In this document: positions 5,915 through 8,080 of the stretch, piece after piece | How the letters are laid out: every line of letters starts with the position of its first letter | How positions within the stretch are numbered: the stretch's first letter is position 1 | From: Gammaproteobacteria bacterium | GTDB lineage: Bacteria; Pseudomonadota; Gammaproteobacteria; Steroidobacterales; GCA-2729495 | Length of the DNA stretch: 8,080 bases | Assembly: GCA_030429685.1 (NCBI GenBank) | Contig: JAUIEY010000086.1 | Location: 1-8,080 of the forward strand | Direction: 5' to 3' | Notes under the pieces: model-generated | What the model was told of the DNA's origin: nothing | The model's input: only the letters and a program-made list of their open reading frames with translations | Databases searched by the model: none | Made by a program: the position numbers and the translations under genes

Positions 5915-6973
5915 TCAGGCCAGGCTGAGATCGCTGGTGTTCAGCCCGCCTTTCAGTACCCGCGTTTCAAAACCCCGTTCATTCAATATAAACGCACCGG
6001 CAGAACTGCGGCGGCCGGTGTCGCAACACACCACGTATGTCGTGTCAGGGTCCAGGGCGCTGAGTTTCAGGCGAATAAAATACAGCGGTATGTTTAGCGC
6101 ATCCTGCTCATGGAAGCTTTCGAATTCGCTGGGCAGACGAACATCCAGCCATTTCGCGCCGTCGGCGACCAGATTTTTTGCTTCACTGTAATCCACCCAG
6201 TCGAGCATGGGCTCGTTCAAAAGCGTGGCAAAGTCTTCCTTGGCCAGTCGCATGAGTGAACCTTCGGTAAGCATGGTTACGGTTGCATTACGCTTGCTGT
6301 CGGAAATCAGCGCCTCTTCGCCGAAGGTGTCGCCCACGCCGAGTTCCGCCAGCCGGATGCCTTCCTTGTTCAGAGGTGTTTCCCGTACCACACTGCAGGT
6401 ACCGGCGGTGATGGCATAAAAATAGTCGCCCTCATCACCCTGCTTGATGATCACGTCGCCGGCTTTGTGATTAATTTGCTGCATGCGAATAAATATCGCC
6501 TGGATATTGGCCGGCGGTATGCGCTGAAAGGCGCGGGTTTGCAGCAGGGTGGTCATCCAGTCCTGACTACCGCCATCCGCGCCTTGCTCGCTTTCCAGTT
6601 CGGCGACTTCGTAGGAGCCGGTCTGATCCCAGGTCAGCATGACATCAAGCAGGTCAGTGTCGATGGATATGTATTCGATGTCTTCGAGCGCGACCGCTTT
6701 GTGCTGTCGCGGCAAGACGGGTGAAATGGCGAAGCGGGCTTCCGGGTCGGCGCTGGATAGTGTCTGTTTGCCGCCGTCGGCGTCCGTCAGTTGCAGCGAA
6801 CCCTTGACCAGGAAAATAGTGCGCTTCTGCGTGTCGCCGAGGTCAAACAGCGTGATGCCGCTTTCCAGTTCCCGTACGGTGGTCTTTTTTGCCAGCGCGG
6901 ACAAGTTCTGGCGCTTCATCCCGTCCATCGGGCTAAAGTGCTGCAGCATCTGGTAGGTCAGTTCGGTCGGCAT
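5915..6973 (-). CDS. Tandem cyclic-nucleotide-binding domains plus rhodanese domain, function unknown
   Basis: This 352-residue protein appears soluble, with no signal peptide or membrane segment. It has three parts. A first cNMP-binding beta-barrel covers about residues 15-125; its phosphate cassette is degenerate (AISPVLPRQHKAVA, no Gly-Glu pair). A second cNMP domain at about 140-255 has an intact-looking cassette FGEEALISDSKRNATV (217-232, with Glu219 and Arg228). A C-terminal single rhodanese domain (about 258-352) has the active-site loop CDTGRRS (Cys317 to Ser323), so it should be able to carry a persulfide. There is no helix-turn-helix, so it is not a Crp/Fnr-type transcription factor. 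The likely idea is a sulfurtransferase controlled by a cyclic nucleotide through the second domain (inference); the ligand, substrate and pathway are unknown. It is convergent with pilZ and lies 119 bases downstream of the fad-like gene on the same strand. The ATG at 6971-6973 has no clear SD. Confidence 0.85.
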   Translation of the reverse strand: MPTELTYQMLQHFSPMDGMKRQNLSALAKKTTVRELESGITLFDLGDTQKRTIFLVKGSLQLTDADGGKQTLSSADPEARFAISPVLPRQHKAVALEDIEYISIDTDLLDVMLTWDQTGSYEVAELESEQGADGGSQDWMTTLLQTRAFQRIPPANIQAIFIRMQQINHKAGDVIIKQGDEGDYFYAITAGTCSVVRETPLNKEGIRLAELGVGDTFGEEALISDSKRNATVTMLTEGSLMRLAKEDFATLLNEPMLDWVDYSEAKNLVADGAKWLDVRLPSEFESFHEQDALNIPLYFIRLKLSALDPDTTYVVCCDTGRRSSAGAFILNERGFETRVLKGGLNTSDLSLA

Positions 6974-7019
6974 GATTTCAGGCGGTTTTCTCTTCTGCCG
7001 CAGAACGGCAATCGGCGGT

Positions 7020-7048
7020 ATTTTACGGTCTGCCGGGGCGTGGCGAAA
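7020..7048 (-). promoter_or_regulatory. Weak candidate promoter for the cNMP-rhodanese gene
   Basis: In the 119-base gap between the two minus-strand genes, the minus strand reads TAAAAT (7020-7025, five of six bases of a -10 box). A poor TTTCGC (7043-7048) sits 17 bases upstream. The rest of the gap holds short inverted repeats only (for example a 5-base TGCCG/CGGCA stem with a 5-base loop near 6998-7012) and no T-run, so I call no terminator. The evidence is weak; the two genes could equally be co-transcribed. Confidence 0.22.
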
Positions 7049-7092
7049 GGTTGCAGTTCACTATCCGGGGCAATCAGCGGGTCAGAACTGAT

Positions 7093-8080
7093 TTACAGCT
7101 GATCCCAGCCGCTGGAGGCCTTAAAGCGGGCGCCGTAATTTTGCTCCAGCCGGGCCAGCCGGGCACGGATATTCTCGAGACCCTCATCGCGCGCATACTG
7201 AATGGGGCCACCGCGAAACGGCGCAAAACCGGAACCGAAAATGGTACCGGCATCGCACAGGTCAGCATCGGCCACTACGCCGTCAGCAAGGCAGGCCGCG
7301 GCTTCATTCACAAATGAAAGCATCAGCCGGTCCATGCTGTCATTCGGCAGCTTACCCGCGACTTTCCCTTTGACGGGCTTGCCGTTATCCCAGTGATAAA
7401 AGCCCTCGCCGGATTTTTCTCCCAGTTTGCCAGCCGCAACCATGGCGGCCAGATTGCCGCCGGGCTGCCGGCCAATAGTCGGCCCGACAATCTCGGCGAC
7501 ATGCTGCAGAATATCCAGGCCCACGCTGTCGGCCAGTTCCAGGGGCCCGACCGGCATGCCGAAGTCAGTCGCCAGCCGGTCAACGGCTTCCGGCTGACAG
7601 CCTTCTTCGCAGAGCCGGAAAGCTTCGTCCATGTAAGGCGCCAGAATGCGGTTGACGAGAAATCCCGGCAGGCCCTTGCAGGGCAGCGGCACCTTGCCGA
7701 TCTGTTTGGCGAACGCAATACCGGCATCGGCTTCTGCCGTGCCCGTGTTGCTGCCCTGTACCACCTCCACCAGCGGCATGCGGGCAACCGGATTGAAAAA
7801 ATGCAGTCCGACCAGGCGCTCCGGTTGTGCCAGGCCGGCGGCTATCTGTTCCAGCGGTATGCTGGAGGTGTTGCTGGCGAGCAGCGCATCTTCCCGGGTG
7901 CGTTTTTCCAGTTCGGCAAACAGGGTTTGCTTGGCTTCCAGGTCCTCAAATATGGCTTCTATGACCAGGTCGGCGCTGCGTGCACCTTCACCGGTATGAT
8001 CTCCGACCAGTCGGGCCGCGGCCTCCGTTACGCGGTTTTCATCGCCGCGGAATTTTCTCGACATGCTCTTGCGGGCGCGC
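7093..8080 (-). CDS. 3-hydroxyacyl-CoA dehydrogenase / fatty-acid oxidation alpha subunit, C-terminal part (5' end outside window)
   Basis: This is the C-terminal part of a FadB/FadJ-type protein, which oxidises L-3-hydroxyacyl-CoA with NAD in beta-oxidation; full-length members also carry an N-terminal enoyl-CoA hydratase domain. The frame is open from the window edge to the TAA at 7093-7095. The ATG at 8064 is internal: coding continues upstream as RARKS, and the sequence there is mid-domain. Numbering from that Met, ADLVIEAIFEDLEAKQ (31-46) and ASNTSSIP (63-70) belong to the NAD-binding domain. His88 in LHFFNPVARMPLVE and Glu100 are the expected catalytic pair 12 residues apart, and Asn138 in FLVNRILAP is the conserved Asn. 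A second helical HAD domain ends with AGTIFGSGFAPFRGGP. The GxGxxG dinucleotide motif and any hydratase domain are off-window, so fadB, fadJ and a stand-alone dehydrogenase cannot be separated. The two-HAD C-terminal layout favours the multifunctional alpha subunit. Confidence 0.9.
   Translation of the reverse strand, partial: RARKSMSRKFRGDENRVTEAAARLVGDHTGEGARSADLVIEAIFEDLEAKQTLFAELEKRTREDALLASNTSSIPLEQIAAGLAQPERLVGLHFFNPVARMPLVEVVQGSNTGTAEADAGIAFAKQIGKVPLPCKGLPGFLVNRILAPYMDEAFRLCEEGCQPEAVDRLATDFGMPVGPLELADSVGLDILQHVAEIVGPTIGRQPGGNLAAMVAAGKLGEKSGEGFYHWDNGKPVKGKVAGKLPNDSMDRLMLSFVNEAAACLADGVVADADLCDAGTIFGSGFAPFRGGPIQYARDEGLENIRARLARLEQNYGARFKASSGWDQL

Noticed and set aside
5861..6097. 78-codon plus-strand frame starting GTG at the pilZ stop (TAGTG overlap)
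   Set aside because: Its first residues are only the duplicated pilZ tail in another frame, and the rest runs antisense through the rhodanese domain of the convergent gene.
5915..6973. Crp/Fnr-type transcription regulator
   Set aside because: The cNMP domains are followed by a rhodanese domain with CDTGRRS, and no helix-turn-helix region is present.

Overview
The window reads as a piece of a gammaproteobacterial chromosome with high GC content. The gene order fabF, pabB, pabC, mltG, tmk, holB, pilZ matches the conserved fab/mltG/tmk/holB cluster of gammaproteobacteria. pilZ directly after holB is the arrangement known from Pseudomonas and Xanthomonas, not Enterobacterales. pabB between fabF and pabC, together with its PIAGT active-site motif, resembles the Xanthomonas/Stenotrophomonas side of the class. 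I cannot name a genus from sequence alone. Nothing here looks like a phage, plasmid, transposon, CRISPR array or RNA gene.

Layout, plus strand (1-5861): seven tightly packed genes that look like one transcription unit. They are the 3' half of fabF (1-617), pabB (633-2027), pabC (GTG start at 2024, overlapping pabB by 4 bases), mltG (2839-3873, overlapping pabC by 13), tmk (most likely start 3926), holB (4562, immediately after the tmk stop) and pilZ (5523-5861). A 65-base AT-rich island (4526-4590) spans the tmk/holB junction. Layout, minus strand (5915-8080): a protein with two cyclic-nucleotide-binding domains and a rhodanese domain (5915-6973), and upstream of it the C-terminal part of a FadB/FadJ-type 3-hydroxyacyl-CoA dehydrogenase (7093 to the window edge). 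The two blocks converge in a 53-base gap that is almost filled by a diverged second copy of the last 42 coding bases of pilZ.

How the genes fit together: FabF elongates fatty acids. PabB and PabC make p-aminobenzoate for folate. Folate is needed for dTMP synthesis, Tmk phosphorylates dTMP, and HolB (delta prime) belongs to the clamp loader of the polymerase that uses dTTP. MltG trims nascent peptidoglycan, and PilZ supports type IV pilus assembly. This is a growth-linked housekeeping operon (inference). The minus-strand pair links fatty-acid beta-oxidation with a probable nucleotide-responsive sulfurtransferase of unknown function.

Points worth a second look: the out-of-frame duplication of the pilZ tail; the cNMP-cNMP-rhodanese protein with no DNA-binding domain; a PIAGT-type PabB; a PabC with Cys where fold-type IV enzymes usually carry the PLP-contacting Glu; a delta prime subunit lacking the zinc-binding cysteines; and an AT-rich holB start without a Shine-Dalgarno sequence. 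I see no convincing new multi-gene system; most of the window is recognisable core metabolism.
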